From positions 1 to 33,204 of the forward strand of contig MESA01000009.1 in assembly GCA_001770775.1 (NCBI GenBank): a DNA stretch of 33,204 nucleotides, read 5' to 3'. The notes under the pieces were generated by a model that was given only the letters and a program-made list of their open reading frames with translations, ran no database searches and had not been told where the DNA came from. Origin of the DNA: Burkholderiales bacterium RIFCSPHIGHO2_12_FULL_63_20. GTDB taxonomy: Bacteria > Pseudomonadota > Gammaproteobacteria > Burkholderiales > Burkholderiaceae_C. The translations under genes were made by a program, and so were the position numbers. Below are positions 25,865-33,204 of the stretch, piece by piece. Within the stretch, counting starts at the first letter, position 1. Each line of letters starts with the position of its first letter.

Positions 25865-27264
25865 AAACCCTGGCGCTGCGCATTTACCTGACCGTCGTCG
25901 CGGTCCTGCTGATCTTTGCGCTGATCACCGGCTGGCTGGCCCAGCACAACCTTGAACACGAACGCACGCTGGTGCAGAGCCAGTCGGCCTGGACCGAGCG
26001 TGCCGCTGCCTGGGGCGAGCTGCTCGAAAACAGCCTGCCGCCCGTCACGGCCCCCACAGAGTTGCAAGCCCAGGTCTTCCTGGACTGGGCCGACCGCCTG
26101 CGCCTGCCCATGGCGCTGGAGTCGCCCGAGGGCAAACGCATCGCCACCTCCACCTTGTTACAAGAGCGCCTGCGCCAAGGCGGCGAGCGTCGCCCGGTGC
26201 TGCACCGCGTTCAGCTCTCGGACGGGCGTAGCCTGTGGATGGCCAAGCGCTTCAATGGCGGGCCGCGCATGCACCCCCGAGCCACCGCGTCGATGCCCGA
26301 CGGCCCACCGCCGCCCGATGCGCCTCCGCTGCCCATCCAACCCTGGCTGGAGCCGCTGTCGCCCATGCTGCCCCCCTGGCTGGCGCATGGCGCGCCTGCA
26401 CTGGCGCTGTCGTTGATCCTGCTCTTCGTGGCGGTGGCCGCTGGTGCCTGGCCAGTGGCTCATCACCTCACGCGCCGCCTGCAGGCCCTGCGCCAAGGTG
26501 TGGAGGTGTTCGGTGCGGGGCAGCTGCACCACCGCGTGGCCGTGGAGGGGCGCGACGAGGTGGCGACCCTGGCGCGCAGCTTCAACGAAGCGGCCCAGCG
26601 CATCGAAGACCTCATCACCTCGAACCGCAGCTTGCTGGCCAATGCCAGCCATGAACTGCGCTCTCCCTTGGCCCGCCTGAAAATGGCGGTGTCCATCATG
26701 GCCGATCTGCCGCCCGAGCGCTCAGCTCAGATCAAGGAAGAAATCCACCAGGACATCCGCGAGCTTGATGCCCTGGTCGAAGAGGTGCTGCTGGCCAGCC
26801 GCATCGACGCCCGGCAGGACATCGACCGAGGTCCGGTAGACCTGGTGGGCCTGGTGGCCGAAGAGGCCAGCCGCGTCGGCGCGGAGGTCGACATCGAAGA
26901 CGGTTTCCCGACGCAACCCTATTCAGGCGACGATCGCCTGCTGCGCCGTGCCGCGCGCAACCTGCTGGAGAACGCACGTCGCTATGGTGGCCCGGACATC
27001 CGCGTGCAGCTCACGCATGGCCCCGGTCACATCAGCCTGCGGGTGAACGACCGCGGGCCGGGCGTGCCGGACGACCAACGGGAGCGCATTTTCGAGCCCT
27101 TCTACCGACTGCCCGGTCATGCCGAACATGCTGGCGGCGTGGGCCTGGGCCTCAGTCTGGTCCGTCAGATTGCCCTCAAGCATGGCGGCCAAGCGCGCTG
27201 TGAAGCGCGTGAGGGCGGGGGGAGCTGTTTCGTGATCCAGCTGCCCGTCTCACCCTCTGCCTAA
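25861..27264 (+). CDS. Membrane sensor histidine kinase (CpxA/EnvZ type)
   Basis: Partner of the preceding regulator. TM1 spans about residues 6-26; a periplasmic domain (27-177) ends in an unusual Pro-rich stretch (about 148-175); TM2 is at 178-199. A HAMP linker (about 200-250) leads to the dimerisation helix with phosphoacceptor H264 (NASHELRSPLARL). The ATPase domain shows the N box N371 (LLENARRYG), G1 box DRGPGVP (397-403), F box IFEPFYR and G2 box GVGLGLSL (426-433). All kinase residues look intact. The ligand is unknown; the adjacent LTxxQ protein suggests envelope or metal stress. Confidence 0.95.
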   Translation: MKTLALRIYLTVVAVLLIFALITGWLAQHNLEHERTLVQSQSAWTERAAAWGELLENSLPPVTAPTELQAQVFLDWADRLRLPMALESPEGKRIATSTLLQERLRQGGERRPVLHRVQLSDGRSLWMAKRFNGGPRMHPRATASMPDGPPPPDAPPLPIQPWLEPLSPMLPPWLAHGAPALALSLILLFVAVAAGAWPVAHHLTRRLQALRQGVEVFGAGQLHHRVAVEGRDEVATLARSFNEAAQRIEDLITSNRSLLANASHELRSPLARLKMAVSIMADLPPERSAQIKEEIHQDIRELDALVEEVLLASRIDARQDIDRGPVDLVGLVAEEASRVGAEVDIEDGFPTQPYSGDDRLLRRAARNLLENARRYGGPDIRVQLTHGPGHISLRVNDRGPGVPDDQRERIFEPFYRLPGHAEHAGGVGLGLSLVRQIALKHGGQARCEAREGGGSCFVIQLPVSPSA

Positions 27265-27290
27265 GAGGTTAGGCCTGAGGGGCGCTGCAT

Positions 27291-28616
27291 TCAGCCCTTG
27301 CGGCCGATGCTCTCGTAGGCCAGTCCGGCTTGCTCCACCAGGCTGGGTTCGTACAGATTGCGACCGTCAAAGATGACCGGGCTCTTCAGCGTGGCCTTGA
27401 TGCGGTCGAAGTCCGGGCTGCGGAACTCCTTCCACTCGGTCACGATCACCAGCGCATCGGCGCCTTCCAGCGCGGCCATCGGGTTCTCGGCGTAGCGCAG
27501 ACGCGGCTCTTCGCCAAAGATCCGGCGTGCCTCTTCCATGGCCACCGGGTCATAGGCCGTCACGGTGGCGCCGCGCTCGAACAGCTCGGCCAGCACCACA
27601 CGGCTGGTCGCTTCACGCATGTCGTCGGTGTTGGGCTTGAAGGCCAGGCCCCACAGTGCGAAGTGCTTGCCCTTCAGGTCATTGCCAAAGCGGCGCGTCA
27701 CCTTGTCGACCAGCACATGCTTCTGGCGGTCGTTGGCCGCTTCCACGGCCTTGAGCACCAGCAAGTCTTGCCCTTCGTCGCTGGCCGTCTTGATCAGGGC
27801 CTTGACGTCCTTGGGGAAGCAGCTGCCGCCATAGCCGCAGCCGGCGTACAGGAAATGTGTGCCAATGCGGGGGTCCGAGCCAATGCCCAGGCGCACCGCT
27901 TCGATGTCAGCGCCCATCTTCTCGGCCAGCAGGGCCAGCTCGTTCATGAAGCTGATGCGGGTGGCCAGCATGGCGTTGGCGGCGTACTTGGTCAGCTCGG
28001 CACTGCGCACATCCATCACCACCAGGCGTTCGTGGTTGCGCTGGAAGGGGGCGTACAGCGCGCGCATCAGCAAGATGGCCTGCTCGTCGTCGGCGCCCAC
28101 CACGATGCGGTCGGGGCGCATGAAGTCGTCCACCGCCGCGCCTTCTTTGAGGAACTCGGGGTTGGACACCACCGCAAACTTCGCATCGCTGCCGCGTTGG
28201 GCCAGCTCGTCGGCCACGGCGGCGCGCACCTTGTCGGCCGTGCCCACGGGCACCGTGCTCTTGTCCACGATGACCTTGTAGTCCGTCATCAGGCGACCAA
28301 TGCTGCGGGCCGCGGCCAGCACGTACTGCAGGTCAGCCGAGCCGTCCTCATCGGGTGGGGTGCCCACGGCGATGAACTGGATGGTGCCATGCGCCACCGC
28401 GCGGGCCACATCGGTGGTGAAGTGCAGGCGGCCGGCCTTCACGTTGCGGGCCACAACCAGGTCCAGGCCAGGTTCGTGGATGGGGATGCCGCCGTTTTCC
28501 AGGATCTCGATCTTGCGCGGGTCGACGTCCAGGCACAGCACGTCATTGCCCATTTCGGCCAGACAGGCCCCTGTGACCAGGCCGACATAACCCGTGCCAA
28601 CAACAGAAACTTTCAT
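27291..28616 (-). CDS. ugd: UDP-glucose 6-dehydrogenase
   Basis: Oxidises UDP-glucose to UDP-glucuronate with two NAD+, supplying surface polysaccharides. Start ATG 28616 gives 441 residues. The N-terminal Rossmann motif is GTGYVGL (7-13) with D30 for NAD ribose; the catalytic thiol is C266 in GGSCFPKD, and K210/N214 (ELTKYAANA) and D270 are the usual helpers. [15 protein letters not shown] marks the UDP-binding domain. It is last in a three-gene minus-strand unit behind the epimerase, 37 bases away. It ends 26 bases from the convergent kinase gene, with no clear terminator between. Confidence 0.96.
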   Translation of the reverse strand: MKVSVVGTGYVGLVTGACLAEMGNDVLCLDVDPRKIEILENGGIPIHEPGLDLVVARNVKAGRLHFTTDVARAVAHGTIQFIAVGTPPDEDGSADLQYVLAAARSIGRLMTDYKVIVDKSTVPVGTADKVRAAVADELAQRGSDAKFAVVSNPEFLKEGAAVDDFMRPDRIVVGADDEQAILLMRALYAPFQRNHERLVVMDVRSAELTKYAANAMLATRISFMNELALLAEKMGADIEAVRLGIGSDPRIGTHFLYAGCGYGGSCFPKDVKALIKTASDEGQDLLVLKAVEAANDRQKHVLVDKVTRRFGNDLKGKHFALWGLAFKPNTDDMREATSRVVLAELFERGATVTAYDPVAMEEARRIFGEEPRLRYAENPMAALEGADALVIVTEWKEFRSPDFDRIKATLKSPVIFDGRNLYEPSLVEQAGLAYESIGRKG

Positions 28617-28653
28617 GATGGGATGCTTCTCTCGAATTGAATAGGAATGAGGG

Positions 28654-29670
28654 TCAGGCGTGATAGCTGCGGTACCAGTCCACGAAGCGGCCCACACCTT
28701 CGCTCAGGTCCACCTGAGGCTGCTGACCGGTCCAGTTGGCCAGGGCGCTGACATCGGCATAGGTGGCCGCCACGTCGCCGGGGGCCATCGGTTGCAAGTC
28801 CTTCTGGGCCGTGACGCCCAGGGCCTGTTCCAGCGTGCCAATGAAGTCCAGCAGGGGCACTGGCTCGCTGCGACCGATGTTGAACACCTTGTACGGTGCC
28901 CAGGAACCGGCGGCCGAAGGCTCGGCGCGGTTGAAGTCAGGGTCTGTCACAGGAGGGCGATCCAGCGTGGCCACCACCCCGCGCACGATGTCGTCGATGT
29001 AGGTGAAGTCGCGCTTCATCTGCCCGTGGTTGAACACCTTGATCGGCTCGCCCGCCAGAATCGCCCGGGTGAACAGCATCGGCGCCATGTCCGGGCGCCC
29101 CCAGGGGCCGTAGACCGTGAAGAAGCGCAGGCCCGTGGTGGGCAGGCCGTACAGGTGGCTGTAGGTGTGCGCCATCAGCTCGTTGGCCTTCTTGGTGGCC
29201 GCGTACAGGCTGACGGGGTGATCGACCGCATCCGTTTCGGCAAACGGCATCTTGACATTGCCGCCGTACACGCTAGAGCTGCTCGCGTACACCAGGTGCG
29301 CCGTGGCATGGTGGCGGCAGGCTTCCAGGATGTTCACGAAGCCCACCAGATTGGACTGGGCATAGGCGTGCGGGTTGGTCAGCGAGTAACGCACCCCCGC
29401 TTGCGCGGCCAGGTGCACCACGCCGTCAAAGCGTTCGCGAGCAAACAGCGCCTGCAGCGCGGCGTTGTCGGCCACATCCATCTGCTCGAAACGCCAGTGT
29501 TCGGCGCCCGCCTGCTGCTGTAGATGGGTCAGCCGGTCCTGCTTGAGCTGCGGGCTGTAGTAATCGTTGAGGTTGTCGATGCCGACGACCTCGTCCCCCC
29601 GGGCCAACAGGGCCTGGGCCACGTGCATGCCGATGAAACCTGCGGCACCGGTGACAAGAAATTTGCGCAT
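28654..29670 (-). CDS. UDP-glucuronate 4-epimerase-like NAD-dependent epimerase
   Basis: Short-chain dehydrogenase/reductase-type epimerase, predicted to convert UDP-glucuronate to UDP-galacturonate. GAAGFIG (8-14) binds NAD; the catalytic pair is Y156 and K160 ([11 protein letters not shown]), with the SSSSVYG stretch (130-136). The [14 protein letters not shown] block and the [16 protein letters not shown] block are characteristic of UDP-GlcA 4-epimerases such as LpsL. The next gene makes its proposed substrate, which supports the call. 338 residues, normal length. UDP-glucose 4-epimerase is the main alternative. Confidence 0.9.
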   Translation of the reverse strand: MRKFLVTGAAGFIGMHVAQALLARGDEVVGIDNLNDYYSPQLKQDRLTHLQQQAGAEHWRFEQMDVADNAALQALFARERFDGVVHLAAQAGVRYSLTNPHAYAQSNLVGFVNILEACRHHATAHLVYASSSSVYGGNVKMPFAETDAVDHPVSLYAATKKANELMAHTYSHLYGLPTTGLRFFTVYGPWGRPDMAPMLFTRAILAGEPIKVFNHGQMKRDFTYIDDIVRGVVATLDRPPVTDPDFNRAEPSAAGSWAPYKVFNIGRSEPVPLLDFIGTLEQALGVTAQKDLQPMAPGDVAATYADVSALANWTGQQPQVDLSEGVGRFVDWYRSYHA

Positions 29671-29685
29671 GGCCCGTATTGTCCG

Positions 29686-30789
29686 TCAGGCGCGTGCGTC
29701 TCCCCAGCGCAGGCTGGTGCTTTCGTCGCCCTGGTAGGTGGTCTTGCCGTGCCGGTCGACACAGTACTGTGAGGACGCGACCACCTCCTGGAACACCGTG
29801 CCCTCGTTGACGCGGGTGTATTCGAACAGCACGCTGCGCACCACCTTGCTGCCCTGACGCAGCAGGCTGCCGTGCCCGATCCAGGTCGGACCCTCGATCG
29901 TCACGCCCGGTTCGATGCAGGTGCTCGAACCGATGTACACCGGCCCGGTGATGTGGACCGTATCCCAGTCGACGCGTGTGTTCAGCCCCACCCAGACGCC
30001 GGGGCGCACCTCGGTGCCGGGAATGTGCATCTCGGCCACCTGGCCGCCCAGCACGCGCTGGCACACCGCCCAGTAGTCGCTCACGCGACCAATGTCGATC
30101 CAGTTGAAGGGGCGGTTCTGGGCATAGAAGGGCAGTTTCTGAGCCACCAGCAATGGGAACAGCTGGCTGCCAATGTCGAACTCCTGCCCCGGCGGGACCA
30201 GATCGAGCACGCTGGGCTCGAAGATATAGATGCCGGTGCTGGCCAGGCGCGAGCGGGCTTCAGCGGGCTTCGGCTTTTCCTGGAAGGACGTGATGCGGCC
30301 CTCGGCGTCGGCCACGACGATGCCGTAGTTCTGCACCTGGTCTTCGGGCACCTCCAGGGCCACGACGCTGGCGATGGCTTGCTTGGCGTGGTGCTCGGCC
30401 AGGGCGGCTTCGATGTCGAGGTCGATGATGGCGTCGCCGCACAGCACCAGGGTGGTGTCGTCAAAAAAACCGCTGAAGTCCTGGATGCGGCGCATGCCAC
30501 CGGCCGAGCCCACCGGGCGTGGCACGATTTCCCCGTGCTCGCGCACCCCTTCATAGGCGTAGCCGATCTGCACGCCCCAGCGATGGCCGTCCCCGAAGTA
30601 GTTCTCGATCTTCCAGTGGTTGAACGCCACGTTGATCATGATCTCCTTGATGCCGTGGCGGGCCAGGTGCTCAATGATGTACTCGAGCACGGGCTTGCCC
30701 AGGATGGGCACCATGGGTTTGGGCGTCTGTTTGGTCAGGGGGCGAACGCGGGTCCCTTGCCCGGCCGCCAGGATCATTGCTTTGGCCAT
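29686..30789 (-). CDS. Sugar-1-phosphate nucleotidyltransferase (mannose-1-P guanylyltransferase-like)
   Basis: Makes an NDP-sugar from a sugar-1-phosphate. The N-terminal domain has the signature LAAGQGTRVRPLTKQTPKPM (7-26) with LVLCGDAIIDLDI (about 113-125), the metal-binding aspartate, and FQEKPKPAEA. After about residue 250, hexapeptide-like repeats (VWVGLNTRVDW, VYIGSSTCIEPGV, TWIGHGSLLRQGS) form a left-handed beta-helix. Start ATG 30789 gives 367 residues. It is first in a unit with the epimerase (15 bases on) and ugd. GDP-mannose pyrophosphorylase is the nearest family; glucose-1-phosphate as substrate is possible. Confidence 0.88.
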   Translation of the reverse strand: MAKAMILAAGQGTRVRPLTKQTPKPMVPILGKPVLEYIIEHLARHGIKEIMINVAFNHWKIENYFGDGHRWGVQIGYAYEGVREHGEIVPRPVGSAGGMRRIQDFSGFFDDTTLVLCGDAIIDLDIEAALAEHHAKQAIASVVALEVPEDQVQNYGIVVADAEGRITSFQEKPKPAEARSRLASTGIYIFEPSVLDLVPPGQEFDIGSQLFPLLVAQKLPFYAQNRPFNWIDIGRVSDYWAVCQRVLGGQVAEMHIPGTEVRPGVWVGLNTRVDWDTVHITGPVYIGSSTCIEPGVTIEGPTWIGHGSLLRQGSKVVRSVLFEYTRVNEGTVFQEVVASSQYCVDRHGKTTYQGDESTSLRWGDARA

Positions 30790-30973
30790 GTGGTCTTCTT
30801 CACGCCGGAGGCGTTGCTGCTGTCTGCCACACATCATGCAACAAATGCGTGTGAGTCAGATGACGGCGCCACGCCCCTCCCCCCCATTGGAGCGAGTCTC
30901 TGTGCCGAGATGTCATCGGAGGCAAGGGGGTCTCCTTGCATAATCTGCCCTATCTCTCGTTCCAGGACTCAGG

Positions 30974-32056
30974 ATGATCCTCATCACAGGCGGGGCCGGT
31001 TTCATCGGCGGCAATTTCGTGCACCATTGGTTTGAGCGCTGCGCGCGCCTGGGCTTGCCTGAAGAGCCGGTGGTGGTGTTCGACAAGCTGACCTACGCGG
31101 GCAACCCGCACACCATCGGCTTGCACCTGCAAGCCGGTCGCGCCACCTTGGTGCAGGCCGACATCGCCGACCGCGAGGCCGTGCGCCAGGCGCTGGCCAC
31201 GCACCGCCCCCGTGCCATCCTGCACTTCGCCGCCGAAAGCCATGTGGACCGTTCGATCCACGGTCCGGGCGAGTTCATCCACACCAACATGGTGGGCACC
31301 TTCAGCCTGCTGGAAGAGGCGCGGGCCTACTGGAACAGCCTGGACGGTGCCGACAAAGACGCCTTCCGCTTTCTGCATGTTTCCACCGACGAGGTCTACG
31401 GCTCGCTCAGCGACACCGACCCGGCGTTCAGCGAAACCACGCCTTACGCGCCCAACAGCCCGTATTCGGCCAGCAAGGCGGGCAGCGACCACCTGGTGCG
31501 CGCCTACCACCACACCTACGGCTTCCCGACGCTGACCACCAACTGCAGCAACAACTACGGGCCCTACCACTTTCCGGAAAAGCTCATCCCGCTGATGATC
31601 CTCAACGCGCTCGATGGCAAGCCGCTGCCGGTGTACGGCGACGGCCTCAACATCCGCGACTGGCTGTATGTGCGCGACCATTGCGAGGCCATCTGCCAGG
31701 TGCTGGAAAAGGGCCGTCTGGGCGAAACCTACAACGTGGGGGGCATCAACGAGATCAAGAACATCGACGTGGTGACCACCATCTGCCGCAAGCTCGACGC
31801 CCTGCGTCCGCGTGCTGATGGTCAGCCCTACGAGAGCCTGATCACCTACGTGAAGGACCGCCCGGGGCACGACCGCCGCTATGCGATCGACCCGACCAAG
31901 ATCCAGAGCGAGATCGGCTGGAAGCCGGCCGAGACCTTCGAGTCGGGCATCAACAAGACGGTGCAATGGTTCCTGGACCACACCGACTGGATCGACACCG
32001 TGCGCTCGGGGGCCTACCGCGACTGGATAGCCCAGAACTACGCGGAGCGCGCATGA
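30974..32056 (+). CDS. rfbB: dTDP-glucose 4,6-dehydratase
   Basis: Second step of dTDP-L-rhamnose synthesis: forms dTDP-4-keto-6-deoxyglucose using bound NAD+. [10 protein letters not shown] (5-14) is the nucleotide motif; T138, D139 and E140 (STDEVYG) with Y164 and K168 (YSASK) are catalytic. [15 protein letters not shown] and the [15 protein letters not shown] block are typical. 360 residues. A CATAAT -10-like box (30939-30944) lies 30 bases before the ATG. The stop overlaps rfbD by 4 nt (ATGA). It is divergent from the nucleotidyltransferase gene. Confidence 0.97.
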   Translation: MILITGGAGFIGGNFVHHWFERCARLGLPEEPVVVFDKLTYAGNPHTIGLHLQAGRATLVQADIADREAVRQALATHRPRAILHFAAESHVDRSIHGPGEFIHTNMVGTFSLLEEARAYWNSLDGADKDAFRFLHVSTDEVYGSLSDTDPAFSETTPYAPNSPYSASKAGSDHLVRAYHHTYGFPTLTTNCSNNYGPYHFPEKLIPLMILNALDGKPLPVYGDGLNIRDWLYVRDHCEAICQVLEKGRLGETYNVGGINEIKNIDVVTTICRKLDALRPRADGQPYESLITYVKDRPGHDRRYAIDPTKIQSEIGWKPAETFESGINKTVQWFLDHTDWIDTVRSGAYRDWIAQNYAERA

Positions 32057-32976
32057 ACATCCTGCTGCTGGGCAAGAACGGCCAGGTCGGCTGGGAGTTG
32101 CAACGCGCCCTGAGCCCCCTGGGCGTTGTGACCTCGCTCGGTCATGACAGCCCGGGGCCCGTCCAGTGTCCCGATCTGCGGGCCGATTTCAGTCAGCCCG
32201 AACAGGTGGCCGCGCTGGTGCGCACCGTGCGCCCGGACATCATCGTCAATGCGGCCGCCCACACCGCGGTCGACAAGGCCGAGAGCGAGCCCGAGCTGGC
32301 GCACGCCCTCAACGCCACCACCCCGGGCCTGATTGCCCAGGAGGTAGCCAAGTTGGGCGCCCTGTTGGTGCACTACAGCACCGACTATGTGTTTGACGGC
32401 AGCGGCGACCAGCCTCGCGCAGAAACGGCCGCCACCGCGCCGCTGAGCGTGTACGGCCAGACCAAGCTGGCTGGCGAGCAGGCCATCCAGGCCAGTGGCT
32501 GTCGGCACCTGATCTTTCGCACCAGCTGGGTCTATGCCGCGCGTGGTGGCAACTTTGCCAAGACCATGCTGCGTCTGGCAGCCGAGCGAGATCAGCTCAA
32601 GGTCATTGCCGATCAGGTCGGTGCCCCCACCGGTGCCGACCTGATCGCAGACGTCACCGCCCATGCCATCCGTGCCGTGCAGGCGCAGCCCACGCGGGAC
32701 GACCTGCTGGGTCTGTACCACCTGGTGGCCAGTGGTCACACGCACTGGCATGACTACGCCCGTTTCGTCATCGAATGGGCGCGCGCGCACGGCCTGCCGA
32801 TTCGGGTGGCCCCCGAGGCGGTCTTGCCCATCCCCACCGGCGAGTACCCCACCCCCGCGAGACGCCCGCTCAACTCGCGTCTGGACACCAACAGGGTCTG
32901 TCAGGTCTTTGGCTTGACCTTGCCGCAATGGCAGCAGGGCGTCGAGCGCATGCTCATTGAAATCTCAGGGAAGTGA
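32053..32976 (+). CDS. rfbD: dTDP-4-dehydrorhamnose reductase
   Basis: Last step of dTDP-L-rhamnose synthesis, using NAD(P)[11 protein letters not shown] (7-16) is the nucleotide-binding loop; [12 protein letters not shown] (66-77) and STDYVFDG (109-116) are family blocks; the catalytic pair is Y134 and K138 (VYGQTK). The R-TSWVY-ARGGNF block that follows is typical. 307 residues, normal. The start ATG 32053 overlaps the rfbB stop. The gene order rfbB-rfbD-rfbA matches common rml operons; rfbC is not visible and probably lies beyond the right edge. Confidence 0.96.
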   Translation: MNILLLGKNGQVGWELQRALSPLGVVTSLGHDSPGPVQCPDLRADFSQPEQVAALVRTVRPDIIVNAAAHTAVDKAESEPELAHALNATTPGLIAQEVAKLGALLVHYSTDYVFDGSGDQPRAETAATAPLSVYGQTKLAGEQAIQASGCRHLIFRTSWVYAARGGNFAKTMLRLAAERDQLKVIADQVGAPTGADLIADVTAHAIRAVQAQPTRDDLLGLYHLVASGHTHWHDYARFVIEWARAHGLPIRVAPEAVLPIPTGEYPTPARRPLNSRLDTNRVCQVFGLTLPQWQQGVERMLIEISGK

Positions 32977-32983
32977 TCCACAC

Positions 32984-33204
32984 ATGAACCGCAAAGGCAT
33001 CATCCTCGCCGGGGGCTCCGGCACCCGTCTGCACCCCGCCACCCTGGCCATCAGCAAGCAACTGCTGCCGGTGTACGACAAGCCCATGGTCTATTACCCG
33101 CTCAGCACCCTGATGCTGGCCGGCATCCGCGACATTCTGCTCATCAGCACCCCGCAAGACACGCCGCGATTTCAGGCGCTGTTCGGTGATGAGCAGAATG
33201 TCGC
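32984..33204 (+). CDS. rfbA: Glucose-1-phosphate thymidylyltransferase, 5' part; runs off the window
   Basis: First step of dTDP-rhamnose synthesis: dTTP plus glucose-1-phosphate gives dTDP-glucose. The first 73 codons are present from ATG 32984, seven bases after rfb[17 protein letters not shown] (5-20) is the nucleotide-binding signature, and [17 protein letters not shown] continues the RmlA pattern. The rest, with the metal-binding and sugar-binding sites, lies outside the window. Confidence 0.96.
   Translation, partial: MNRKGIILAGGSGTRLHPATLAISKQLLPVYDKPMVYYPLSTLMLAGIRDILLISTPQDTPRFQALFGDEQNV

Overview
The window reads as a chromosomal segment of a high-GC, motile betaproteobacterium. 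Burkholderiales (Comamonadaceae or a Leptothrix/Aquabacterium-like relative) is the most likely group. That placement is inferred from protein character and gene neighbourhoods (cheRDB with an N-terminally extended CheD, slpA-ispH, NsrR/YtfE, DUF47-Pit); no database search was possible. The segment is almost fully coding, with about 31 protein genes and one tRNA. I see no insertion sequence, prophage, integrase or CRISPR array.

Layout. 1-1456: 3' part of groL and its terminator. 1478-4624: a 55-codon membrane-protein gene, then cheB, cheD and cheR on the minus strand, behind a good sigma-28 (FliA) type promoter. 4794-6808: a GGDEF protein, a FleN/FlhG-type ATPase overlapping it by 4 nt, and a group II truncated haemoglobin. 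6813-8204: Smr-domain protein and RadC on the minus strand. 8415-11443: slpA, ispH, serS and tRNA-Ser(CGA) with a terminator. 11616-16618: chromate transporter, trkA, trkH and a TRIC-family channel. 16648-18361: CAT-like acetyltransferase (minus), an unrecognised 112-residue helical protein and a COG4315-type lipoprotein. 18323-21121: Ca2+-type P-type ATPase (minus). 21191-22438: nsrR and ytfE (RIC), divergent around an inverted repeat. 22587-24334: DUF47 protein and Pit phosphate transporter with terminator. 24448-27264: LTxxQ periplasmic protein plus a two-component pair. 27291-33204: two divergent surface-sugar operons: nucleotidyltransferase, UDP-glucuronate 4-epimerase and ugd on the minus strand, and rfbB, rfbD and rfbA (cut by the window end) on the plus strand.

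How genes work together. CheR, CheB and CheD set the methylation and amidation state of chemoreceptors. The neighbouring GGDEF and FleN-like proteins link c-di-GMP to flagellar control. NsrR probably senses nitric oxide and controls the di-iron repair protein YtfE through the dyad between them. TrkA/TrkH take up potassium. DUF47/Pit handle low-affinity phosphate uptake. The LTxxQ/RR/HK set resembles a CpxP-CpxR-CpxA-type envelope or metal stress module. The sugar genes supply UDP-glucuronate, UDP-galacturonate and dTDP-rhamnose precursors for LPS or exopolysaccharide.

No clearly new system is evident. The points most worth testing are the GGDEF-FleN-haemoglobin cluster with its unclear start codon, the nsrR/ytfE operator architecture, the His-rich LTxxQ protein with its dedicated kinase, and the small unknown protein at 17422-17760. 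All intergenic stretches are shorter than 300 bases. The longest (4522-4793, 8205-8414, 24262-24447, 30790-30973 and 11444-11615) hold promoter-like sequence, a terminator or nothing I can assign.
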